From Cytophagales bacterium (GTDB lineage: Bacteria > Bacteroidota > Bacteroidia > Cytophagales > Cyclobacteriaceae): a DNA stretch of 6,677 bases. The notes beneath the pieces are model-generated. The model ran no database searches. It saw only the letters and a program-made list of their open reading frames with translations, and was not told where the DNA came from. Positions 1-6,625 of this stretch are shown here, piece by piece (position 1 is the first letter of the stretch; each line of letters opens with the position of its first letter). The DNA is taken from positions 4,263 to 10,939 of the forward strand of contig DNTA01000209.1 in NCBI GenBank assembly GCA_003500135.1, in the 5' to 3' direction. Position numbers and translations under genes: made by a program.

Positions 1-665
1 ACCCGGTTTTGTCGGGATTAACAGATGCCATACTCCTCCAATCCCACCTGTTACTTCGATGGTGATGTGTGTATCCGTTTCGGCTATCACTTCCTGGTAT
101 GCTTTTGGAAGGTCGCCTTGCATAAAAGTATGAATGAACGGATAGAAAAATTTACTGATCATAATTCCAGGTCTTTCCAGGGCATCCCTGATTTGCTGTT
201 GGTGCAACCATCTTTCCGTATATTCCCTTGCTATGTGAAGCCTGTTGAAGCTTTCGGCCTCACCAGCCCACGCCACAGGAAATATTGCTTTTTCGTTGAG
301 CGGTAAGCTTGAAAAATAATGATTTACTTCAGGCCCTGTAGCTTGCAAAAGGGCAATCAATACTTGCGGACTGACCCTGTTGAAAGCTTTTATCCAATCT
401 GCATTGAGTTGATTGAGCCAACCTACGAGTTGTTGATAAGCATCTATGGCCGGAGGTTGCTCGGCATTATATTGATCACGCTGAATAGAAAGCGCTCGTA
501 TGTTTCCATCAAGAATATGTGCAGCTACTTGCTTTACGTTCCAAAACCGCGCGATCGTGGGTTTTTGACAATCCCCTTTTTCCAATGACTTCAACAAGTC
601 GATCAGATTTTCATGTGATGGGGCAAAAGAGGTCCAACATCAAATTCTTTAGGGTTTGCTTCCAT
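1..665 (-). CDS. Maleylpyruvate isomerase N-terminal / DinB-like metal-binding protein, 3' truncated by window edge, apparent frameshift near its 5' end
   Basis: The minus strand is open from 624 to 1 with no stop codon, and the translation reads as a DinB/MDMPI-type helical-bundle protein. A conserved-type N-terminal stretch (MEANPKEFDVGPLL) starts at the ATG at 665-663. It continues as APSHENLIDLLKSL only if one base is added near 625; without that, the ATG frame stops at 605-603 after 20 residues. Counting with the repair, the likely metal ligands are His50 (in VAAHILDG), Glu151 and His155 (in TERWLHQQ). This is the H...ExxxH arrangement known for mycothiol-dependent maleylpyruvate isomerase. 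About 222 residues are visible and the C-terminus lies outside the window. Bacteroidota are not known to make mycothiol, so the family name should not be read as the reaction; the substrate is unknown. An in-frame GTG 33 bases upstream (698-696) is an alternative start. The gene is divergent from the NmrA-like gene at 783. Confidence 0.72.
619..629 (-). other. Apparent one-base frameshift in the DinB-like gene
   Basis: On the minus strand the run CTTTTGCCCC joins two reading frames. Before it, the ATG-initiated frame encodes a family-like start (...EFDVGPLL). After it, the frame shifts by one and encodes the rest of the protein. Adding one T would give ...GPLFAPSHENL..., which resembles the usual family pattern better than either frame alone. 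The site is a homopolymer pair (T4 then C4), so an assembly or sequencing error is as likely as a real mutation. If the deletion is real, the gene is either a pseudogene or uses a non-ATG start downstream, for example TTG at 597 or 594. Confidence 0.65.
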
Positions 666-782
666 TTCTTCCTGTTTCGATGGCAAGATAAAGTCATTAT
701 TCACTATTGACAAACCCACAATATTAATTCAGAAATATCTTCTGATTACTACACATTATGAAAAATGTGTGTTTTAATGTTC

Positions 783-1664
783 ATGAGCAAAATACTTATT
801 ACAGGGGCCAGCGGAAATATCGGCAAATCGGTTATCAAACAATTGTTTTCTCATTTAAAAACATCAGTTTCAGTCTATCCCGGTGTGCGAAATCCCGGTA
901 AAAGTAGCGCCTTAAAGCTGGAACGGCTATATCAGGGATTGAATTTTAAAATACTTGATTTTGAAAATCCGTCCACTTTTCCCGAAGCACTGGAAGATAT
1001 TGATCTTGTTTTTCTATTAAGACCGTCACATATATCTGAAGTCAAAAAGTATTTTCAACCTTTTATCAATGCTCTGATAGATAAGAAAATAAGGGGCGTC
1101 GTTTTTCTATCCGTGCAGGGCGTAGAAAAAAGCAGTGTTATTCCACACAACAAAATAGAAAAGCTGATCTCGCAATCGGGAATTCCCTATGTTTTTCTTC
1201 GTCCAAGCTACTTCATGCAAAACCTGACAACCACGCTTTACGATGAGCTGAAACGAAATCAGCGTATAATTGTGCCATCCGGTGAGGCCCTGTTTAATTG
1301 GGTGGATGTAGAAAGTATTGGAGAAGTAGCAGCTGTAGTGTTAGGGCATTTTGAAACTTATACCGGACAGGCTTTTGATATCACCGGATATGAAAACCTC
1401 AATTTTTTAGAATTGGTTCGCCAGATTAATGAGTCTACAAGTCAAAACCTGGAATACAATAGCTTCAATCCGATAAGTTTTTATTTCTATCAAAAAAGAA
1501 CAGGAAAAGCCTCGGGATTCATTATGGTGATGATCATGTTGCACTTTTTACCGAGGTTTCAGCCACCGCCTGTTATTTCCAATGCATATGAGAAACTGAC
1601 GGGCAATAAGCCCAATTCTTTGCGTAAATTTATCGAAAGGGAGCGTTCGAGCTTTAGTTTTTAA
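783..1664 (+). CDS. NmrA-like NAD(P)-binding atypical short-chain dehydrogenase/reductase
   Basis: This is a cytoplasmic Rossmann-fold protein of the NmrA / atypical SDR group, which includes NADPH sensors and quinone or azo reductases. I chose the ATG at 783 (293 residues) because it puts MSKILITGASGNIG at the extreme N-terminus, as is usual. The in-frame ATG at 765 would add six residues (MCVLMF) of no family character. Seen in the sequence: the glycine motif GASGNIG (residues 8-14), an Arg at about residue 36 at the end of the second strand (GVRNP) that could bind the NADP phosphate, and the segment VVFLSVQGVEK...PHNKIEK at about 106-127. That segment is followed by SGIPYVFLRPSYFMQNL, which is typical of NmrA-like proteins. 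There is no classical YxxxK catalytic pair at that place; HNKIEK sits there instead. The C-terminal 80 or so residues form the variable substrate lobe. The substrate cannot be told. Neighbours give no pathway context, and the stop codon lies inside the 3' end of the opposing small gene. Confidence 0.88.
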   Translation: MSKILITGASGNIGKSVIKQLFSHLKTSVSVYPGVRNPGKSSALKLERLYQGLNFKILDFENPSTFPEALEDIDLVFLLRPSHISEVKKYFQPFINALIDKKIRGVVFLSVQGVEKSSVIPHNKIEKLISQSGIPYVFLRPSYFMQNLTTTLYDELKRNQRIIVPSGEALFNWVDVESIGEVAAVVLGHFETYTGQAFDITGYENLNFLELVRQINESTSQNLEYNSFNPISFYFYQKRTGKASGFIMVMIMLHFLPRFQPPPVISNAYEKLTGNKPNSLRKFIERERSSFSF

Positions 1665-1881
1665 TTCGTGCCACAGTTTTCAAAATGATGAGGCGGATCA
1701 ACAACAACCAGGGCAGACCATGCAGCAAGGTGTCAAACCAGTCGATAGGCTGCATACCTTTGGCGCCACCGGCAATCCAGCGCAATTTACCCCAGATATG
1801 TGGTTCAGGTACAAAAGGCGCCAAACCAAGTGTAAGACTGATGATGATGACAAATGGCCAGGTGTTTATTGCTTTTTTCAT
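1654..1881 (-). CDS. Small two-helix membrane protein (75 aa)
   Basis: This is a short integral membrane protein of unknown function. A hydrophobic segment at about residues 8-25 and a second at about 53-70 flank a polar loop with the conspicuous stretch PEPHIWGKLRWIAGGAKGM, then IDWFDTLLHG. I recognise this loop from small proteins found in many bacteria that automatic pipelines sometimes call 'RND transporter'. At 75 residues it cannot be an RND pump, so that name should not be carried over. The ATG at 1881 fits: MKKAINTWPF places a basic N-terminus before the first helix, and a good Bacteroidota -7 element lies about 40 bases upstream. The last four codons overlap the end of the NmrA-like gene tail to tail by 11 bases. 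The plus-strand frames over the same DNA are less protein-like and are judged to be shadows. Confidence 0.78.
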   Translation of the reverse strand: MKKAINTWPFVIIISLTLGLAPFVPEPHIWGKLRWIAGGAKGMQPIDWFDTLLHGLPWLLLIRLIILKTVARIKN

Positions 1882-1920
1882 ACGACAAAATTAAGAACTC
1901 ATCTATTCGAGAAACGTGAC

Positions 1921-1928
1921 CAAAGATA
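1921..1928 (-). promoter_or_regulatory. Candidate Bacteroidota -7 promoter element for the small membrane protein gene
   Basis: On the minus strand the bases read TATCTTTG, an exact match to the Bacteroidota consensus TAnnTTTG. It lies 39 bases before the ATG at 1881, which would leave a leader of about 30 bases. I do not see a convincing TTTG -33 element at the usual distance; the only nearby TTTTG is too close. The call therefore rests on the -7 box and its position alone. Confidence 0.35.
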
Positions 1929-1998
1929 CAATAGGCAAAATTGATATTGATTTGCCAGCTTTTGCTAATTTTATCAGATAATCGAAAGTCTTTGAACT

Positions 1999-2559
1999 AT
2001 GAAATCAATCGTTTTATTATTTTTCTCAGTTACGATGTCCTGCAATTTGACATGGGCTCAGCTTGATTCCACCAGGATCAATACTGCTGTTGATACGGTA
2101 GGGAACAGCGGTTTAATAATGAGGCAATCATTTGAAACCGAAGCGCCAATCGATATGGTATGGGCTGCATATACCACGAAAAAGGGGTGGGAGAGCTGGG
2201 CAGTTCCGCTTGCAGAAGTAGACCTGAAGATCAATGGCGCCATAAAAACAAACTACAATCCGCAAGGTCAAATTGGGGATAGCGCCACCATTGTGTTACA
2301 TATTCTCAATTTTATTCCTCAAAAACTCATAACACTTCAGGCAGGGATCACCAATAATTTTCCGCAGTTCATGCAAGATGAGGCGGATGATTTCTATAAT
2401 ATCATAACCTTTGAAAAAACTGAAAATGGGGGTACCAAAGTGATATCCTATGGTTTGGGCTATAAAAATGAGCCCAGATACCACAAGATGATGCACTTTT
2501 TTGTGAAAGGCAATGAGCAAAGCTTATTGCAGCTTTTAAAATACCTCGAGGGGGAATAG
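1999..2559 (+). CDS. Exported SRPBCC (START/AHSA1-like) domain protein
   Basis: The protein has 186 residues. Residues 1-20 form a Sec signal peptide: Lys2, a hydrophobic core VLLFFSVTM, and a likely signal peptidase I site at TWA|QLD. Cys15 in VTMSC is a poor lipobox, so lipidation is less likely. After a short linker, residues 39-184 resemble the SRPBCC/AHSA1 helix-grip fold. MRQSFETEAPIDMVWAAYT is the usual opening 'strand, then helix after a Pro' pattern. GWESWAVPLAEVDLKINGAI matches the typical segment following the first helices. A long C-terminal helix (YHKMMHFFVKGNEQSLLQLL) closes the fold. These domains bind hydrophobic ligands, and most relatives are cytoplasmic, so the signal peptide is notable and puts this one in the periplasm or outside the cell. 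The ligand is unknown. The gene ends 13 bases from the convergent stop of the nitrilase fusion. Confidence 0.82.
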   Translation: MKSIVLLFFSVTMSCNLTWAQLDSTRINTAVDTVGNSGLIMRQSFETEAPIDMVWAAYTTKKGWESWAVPLAEVDLKINGAIKTNYNPQGQIGDSATIVLHILNFIPQKLITLQAGITNNFPQFMQDEADDFYNIITFEKTENGGTKVISYGLGYKNEPRYHKMMHFFVKGNEQSLLQLLKYLEGE

Positions 2560-2572
2560 GTCTGTTATAGGT

Positions 2573-4099
2573 TTATTTTTTCAATACAACATCATAAACA
2601 TCTGTCCGCCGGTCTTTAAGGTTGCGTACGGATCCAAAATTGTGCAATTCCTTTAGCAGGTCAATGTCCACATCGGCAATGAGGGTCATCTCCGTATTTG
2701 GAGTGGCCTCTGCCTTTATACCGGCAGTAGGGAAGGCAAAATCACATGGCGTAAACACCACCGATTGAGCGAACTGAATGTCCATGTTATGCACTTTCGG
2801 CAGGTTGCCCACACTTCCGGCAATTGCCACATAACATTCATTTTCAATAGCCCTTGCCTGGGCACAATTTCGCACTCTGGAATATCCGTTTTGCGTATCG
2901 GTCAGGAATGGAACAAACAAAATATTCATGCCCTGAGCCGCCAATATGCGGCCAAGTTCAGGAAATTCTATATCATAACAGATCAGCACGCCCACTTTTC
3001 CGCAATCAGTATCAAATACGTGAATAAGATCACCGCCTGAAAGCCCCCAGTATTTAACTTCATCGGGCGTTACATGTAGCTTAACATATTCCTCGTAAGA
3101 GCCGTCACGCCTGCACAGGTATCCCACATTATACAATTTATCTCCTTTTTTGACAGGCATACTTCCGGCAATGATATTGATATTGTAGGCCATGGCAAAT
3201 TCGACAAACTTTTCCCTGATCTCATCGGAGAAATCTGCCAGTTTCCGTATGGCATCAGGCTCAGAGAGCTCATTGTATTTTGCCATGAGAGGTGCATTAA
3301 AAAACTCCGGCACCAGCAGGAAGTCACTTTTGTAGCCGGCTACAGCGTCTACAAAAAACTCTAATTGCTCATAAAGTTCATCCAGTGATTTGTACAGCCG
3401 CATTTGCCACTGCGCCAGCCCGATCCGTACCACTGACTTTGACGCCAGGACGGTTTTCCGTTTTTTCTCATAATAAATATTGTCCCACTGCAGCAATACG
3501 GCAAACTCTTTCGACTCCTTGTCACCTTCCAGATACCCCTTGAGCACCTTTTTTACGTGAAAGTCATTGGAGGTCTGGAAGGTAAGTACCGGATCGTAAA
3601 TTTCCTTGTATTTAACTTTTTGAATGTATTGCTTAGGCGTCATCTTGTCAGCGTACTGATGATAATTGGGTATTCTGCCGCCAAACACGATGGCTTGTAA
3701 GTTCAGCTCCTCACAAAGTTCTTTGCGCGCATCATATAATCGCCTTGCAAGACGCATCCCCCGGAACTCCGGTCGAATAAAAACGTCAATGCCATACAAA
3801 ACATCGCCTTTCGGGTTGTGTGTTTTGAAGGTATAATTACCTGTGATCTGCTCATAGGTATGGTCGTCGCCAAAATCATCGTATTTAACCAAAATCGACA
3901 AAGCGCTTCCCACAATTTCCTCATTTACAACAATAGCAAGTTGCCCCTCCGGGAAAATATCGATAAGCGTTTGGATGTGCTTTTCCTTCCAGTAAGCGCC
4001 GGGCCAATTTTCGTATGCTTCGATCATGGAGGTTTTGAGCTGCTCATAGTCGCTTATCTTCAGTCTCCTCAATTCAATGGTCTTGTCGTAATCGCCCAT
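2573..4099 (-). CDS. Bifunctional GNAT N-acetyltransferase / class-12 (Rim1-like) carbon-nitrogen hydrolase
   Basis: This is a 508-residue cytoplasmic fusion. Residues 8-165 are a GNAT domain: TIELRRLKISDYEQL opens it. The acetyl-CoA motif is seen at GIDVFIRPEFRG followed by MRLARRLYDAR (about 103-125), where R113-G114...L117-A118 stand in for the Q/RxxGxG/A loop. Residues 223-500 or so are a nitrilase-superfamily domain starting VVRIGLAQWQM. Its catalytic triad is intact: Glu265 (LLVPEFFN), Lys340 (YVKLHVTPDE) and Cys374 (VLICYDIEFPE), with Glu347 as the usual supporting acid. This domain order is that of nitrilase branch 12, described as having a RimI-like N-terminal domain. Neither half has an assigned substrate in that branch, as far as I recall; cleavage of an amide and acetylation of an amine are family-level expectations. 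The ATG at 4099 is the first start in frame. There is no signal peptide. The gene diverges from the DUF2339 gene across 183 bases. Confidence 0.92.
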   Translation of the reverse strand: MGDYDKTIELRRLKISDYEQLKTSMIEAYENWPGAYWKEKHIQTLIDIFPEGQLAIVVNEEIVGSALSILVKYDDFGDDHTYEQITGNYTFKTHNPKGDVLYGIDVFIRPEFRGMRLARRLYDARKELCEELNLQAIVFGGRIPNYHQYADKMTPKQYIQKVKYKEIYDPVLTFQTSNDFHVKKVLKGYLEGDKESKEFAVLLQWDNIYYEKKRKTVLASKSVVRIGLAQWQMRLYKSLDELYEQLEFFVDAVAGYKSDFLLVPEFFNAPLMAKYNELSEPDAIRKLADFSDEIREKFVEFAMAYNINIIAGSMPVKKGDKLYNVGYLCRRDGSYEEYVKLHVTPDEVKYWGLSGGDLIHVFDTDCGKVGVLICYDIEFPELGRILAAQGMNILFVPFLTDTQNGYSRVRNCAQARAIENECYVAIAGSVGNLPKVHNMDIQFAQSVVFTPCDFAFPTAGIKAEATPNTEMTLIADVDIDLLKELHNFGSVRNLKDRRTDVYDVVLKK

Positions 4100-4282
4100 A
4101 GGTATTCGGTTATTTACCTTGTCAACTTATTTAATTCAAAATGGCTTCGCAAATAGTTGCGCAATTTAGTTTAAAATCCATGATATTGTATGGGAACAGA
4201 AATTACAATTTGATAATTGAACCGCCAACTGTTTTAATTTCTTCAAAAATTCGTACTTTCAATTTTCGCAACCACATGCCAC
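4100..4282. promoter_or_regulatory. Divergent intergenic region between the nitrilase fusion and the DUF2339 gene
   Basis: These 183 AT-rich bases hold no credible ORF and must carry both outward promoters. An 8-base palindrome, TTGCGCAA, sits at 4157-4164, and a TTTG at 4209-4212 could be a -33 element for the rightward gene. I found no clean TAnnTTTG box at the right distance for either direction. On the minus strand the best candidate is TTTG, 20 bases, then TAAGTTGA, a weak match. There is no Shine-Dalgarno site before 4283. A short inverted repeat, ACATG-cca-CATGT (4274-4286), spans the DUF2339 start codon and is probably chance. Confidence 0.4.
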
Positions 4283-6625
4283 ATGTCGGAAAATAGGGAA
4301 GATTTACAAGGTTTATTAAAAAAACTGGAGTTCATCGAGAGGCAACAGCAGGCTTTGCAGGAAGAAATCCGGCAGGTGCGCAGTAAAATATCCAATGCCG
4401 GCGCTACTCCTGATAGTTCTGAATCTAACATAGAAACATTATCGCAATTCGAGTTAGAGAAGGAAAGCTTTAAAGAAAAAGGCGAGGACTTTATAAGGGC
4501 TTTCGAGTCGGCTTCCCAAAATCCTGTTAAATCTTCAAAAAACAAGAAATGGGAATGGGAGCGCTTTTTGGGTGAGAACCTGATCAACAAGGTTGGTATC
4601 GTGATATTAATCGCCGGGATAGCTATTGGGCTCAAGTTTGCCATTGACAATGACCTGATCAGCCCGCTTGCACGAATTATTACGGGTTACTTTATTGCTT
4701 CTGGTTTAGGAATAGTTGCCTATGTATTGTTTAAATCCATGAAATCGCTTAGTGCGGTTCTTTTTAGCGGCGCTACGGCTTCGGCTTTTCTCGTCACTTA
4801 CTTTGCTACCGAATTTTATCATTTTTTCAGCTTTTGGTTCGCATTTGTTGTTATGCTTTCACTGGTGGCCATTACCGTTTGGGGGGCGTTGCGATATAAT
4901 CAATCAATCGTGGCGTTGATCGGAATGGTGGGGGCTTATGCTATTCCCTACCTCATTGGCCAGGAACAAGGCGGAGCAACCATTCATTTTGGTTACATGG
5001 TTTTGATCAACCTGGGCCTGCTGATAATTGCTTTTTTAAAAAACTGGAAGAAGGTGTATTACACCGCTTTTGTTTTCACCTGGCTGATATTTTTGTTTTG
5101 GTATACTATCCAAAGCAATTTTTATGAAGACTGGCAGACCTCGATAATATTTTCATTTGCCTTTTTCATTGAGTTCTACGTAGTGTTTATCGGATACTGC
5201 CTGAAAACCAGGGAAAAGCTGGTTCCTAAAGACCTGCTATTATTTCTGACCAATACCATACTGTATTTTGTTACGGGCTATTTTGTGTTGCAGGATCTCA
5301 GCTGGGGGGAGAAGTACCTTGGTTTGTTTACCCTTTCAAACAGCATTTGGCATTTAGGAGCGTTTGGGCTGGTGTATAGGTACCGAAGGCAATTGCCAAA
5401 ACTGTTTTATTTGTCTATAGGCGCTGCCATAGTTTTTGTTACACTGTACATACCGGTTCAGTACGATGCCAGTTGGGTAACCATACTTTGGGGAGGAGAG
5501 GCGCTTGTGTTGTTTTGGGTAGCCAGAAGGCAAACTTCGGATGTCTTTGAAAGATTGGCCTATGCATTGATCTTTTTATCAATTTTCAGCCTCGTACAAG
5601 ACTGGTCTGAAGTGTATTTTGAAAATCCTTTTCATCATGTCGATCAGGAATTGACGCCTTTCTGGAATTTGTACTTTGCCACCTCGCTTTTTGTTGTAAT
5701 CATACTCGGTGCGGTCAACTACATCAATCTGAATTCATACCCTTCTCAAAAATTGCTTAAAATGAAGCTATTCGAGATCATGAAATACCTTATGCCGGTA
5801 TTGCTGATCCTGGTGGTTTATTTCGCATTTAAAAATGAACTCGACCTGATGTTCAAACAGTGGTTTGACGCAAGCAAAAAGTCCATTTCATTAGACAATG
5901 ATCAGTTAACACAAACCCTCCACAACACCGATATTCTTAGCTTCAAAAGGTTGTGGGGCATGGTGTATACCTTTGCTTTCATCATTCTTTTGACGGTATT
6001 GAACAATAAGCGCGTTCATAATGTCGACACGGGCCTCGTGTTGGTAGTGGTACAGTGTTTAGCTGTTTTTGCATTTCTAGCCACCGGTCTTCCTGAGCTC
6101 GACGATCTGAGAACACATTATCTGGACCAAAATAATTGGCGCTATGAGGTGTCATTTGTGCACATTGGGATGCGGTATTTGTTGTTGTTTATGATCGCCT
6201 GGATGTCTTGGTTATCATATAAATACGTTTTTGCAAGGGAAGAAGACCGGTGGATTAAGAATGTATTCAGGGTCATTATGATGGTGTTTCTCTGGTGGTT
6301 ACTTAGTGATGAACTTTTGCATTGGATGGATATGGCTCGTTATCCAAAAGCTGAAAAAACCCTTTTGAGTATTTTGTGGGGTGTCTATGCTTTGGCATTG
6401 GTTATTTTAGGCATCAGTAAAGAAGTGAAAACAGCGCGCATAGTGGCTTTTTTAATTTTGGGCATCACTTTAATTAAGTTGTTCTTTTACGATCTGGCAG
6501 AATTGGACACCGTGTCCAAAACGATTGTCTTTATTGCCCTTGGTATACTTTTGCTGGTGATCTCTTACTTATATAACAGATACAAAGACCTCATTAATGT
6601 AAATGAGGGTAAGGATGATGATTAA
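4283..6625 (+). CDS. DUF2339 family polytopic membrane protein
   Basis: This 780-residue protein has a cytoplasm-type N-terminal region and many membrane helices. Residues 5-38 are a short coiled coil (LLKKLEFIERQQQALQEEI). Residues 40-88 form a polar, low-complexity linker. The family's hallmark block starts near 92 with WERFLGENLINKVGIVILIAG, then IGLKFAIDNDLISPLARIITGY, and the repeat of small helices continues through GATASAFLVTYFATEF and ALIGMVGAYAIPYLIG. Hydrophobic segments follow almost without break to about 765, probably around 20 helices, with a larger polar loop at 520-555. The ending (LIKLFFYDLAELDTVSKTIVF, then IALGILLLVISYLYNRYK) is also typical of the family. The tail is acidic (NEGKDDD). 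No enzymatic motif is visible and the function is unknown; an envelope role is only a guess. The ATG at 4283 is preferred because the nearby ATG at 4276 is out of frame and stops after six codons. Confidence 0.9.
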   Translation: MSENREDLQGLLKKLEFIERQQQALQEEIRQVRSKISNAGATPDSSESNIETLSQFELEKESFKEKGEDFIRAFESASQNPVKSSKNKKWEWERFLGENLINKVGIVILIAGIAIGLKFAIDNDLISPLARIITGYFIASGLGIVAYVLFKSMKSLSAVLFSGATASAFLVTYFATEFYHFFSFWFAFVVMLSLVAITVWGALRYNQSIVALIGMVGAYAIPYLIGQEQGGATIHFGYMVLINLGLLIIAFLKNWKKVYYTAFVFTWLIFLFWYTIQSNFYEDWQTSIIFSFAFFIEFYVVFIGYCLKTREKLVPKDLLLFLTNTILYFVTGYFVLQDLSWGEKYLGLFTLSNSIWHLGAFGLVYRYRRQLPKLFYLSIGAAIVFVTLYIPVQYDASWVTILWGGEALVLFWVARRQTSDVFERLAYALIFLSIFSLVQDWSEVYFENPFHHVDQELTPFWNLYFATSLFVVIILGAVNYINLNSYPSQKLLKMKLFEIMKYLMPVLLILVVYFAFKNELDLMFKQWFDASKKSISLDNDQLTQTLHNTDILSFKRLWGMVYTFAFIILLTVLNNKRVHNVDTGLVLVVVQCLAVFAFLATGLPELDDLRTHYLDQNNWRYEVSFVHIGMRYLLLFMIAWMSWLSYKYVFAREEDRWIKNVFRVIMMVFLWWLLSDELLHWMDMARYPKAEKTLLSILWGVYALALVILGISKEVKTARIVAFLILGITLIKLFFYDLAELDTVSKTIVFIALGILLLVISYLYNRYKDLINVNEGKDDD

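Noticed and set aside
25..710. Three plus-strand open frames (25-306, 319-588, 519-710)
   Set aside because: They have no recognisable protein character, and the first two are exactly antisense in register to the minus-strand DinB-like frame, which does read as a known family.
707..738. TTGACA at 707-712 as a sigma-70 -35 box for the NmrA-like gene
   Set aside because: No acceptable -10 box sits 16-18 bases downstream, and Bacteroidota promoters do not use this consensus.
1685..1944. Plus-strand open frames opposite the small membrane protein (69 and 74 aa)
   Set aside because: The compositions are unlike real proteins, while the minus strand has a helix-loop-helix protein with a recognisable loop and an upstream promoter element.
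1951..1998. TTTG motifs at 1951, 1961 and 1991 as promoter parts for the SRPBCC gene
   Set aside because: No TAnnTTTG box lies at the right spacing; the one nearest the start codon has two mismatches and would leave no leader.
2058..2520. Minus-strand frames inside the SRPBCC gene
   Set aside because: Shadows of a well-supported signal-peptide-bearing gene on the plus strand.
2560..2572. Bidirectional terminator between the convergent SRPBCC and nitrilase-fusion genes
   Set aside because: The gap is only 13 bases, and I see no stem-loop in it or in the flanking codons.
2765..4156. Other open frames overlapping the GNAT-nitrilase gene on both strands, including 3818-4156 plus
   Set aside because: The fusion gene explains this DNA fully with both domains and catalytic residues in one frame; the others lack family character.
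4243..4650. 135-residue minus-strand frame over the start of the DUF2339 gene
   Set aside because: It is Ser/Cys-rich, antisense to the coiled-coil-coding region, and has no recognisable domain.
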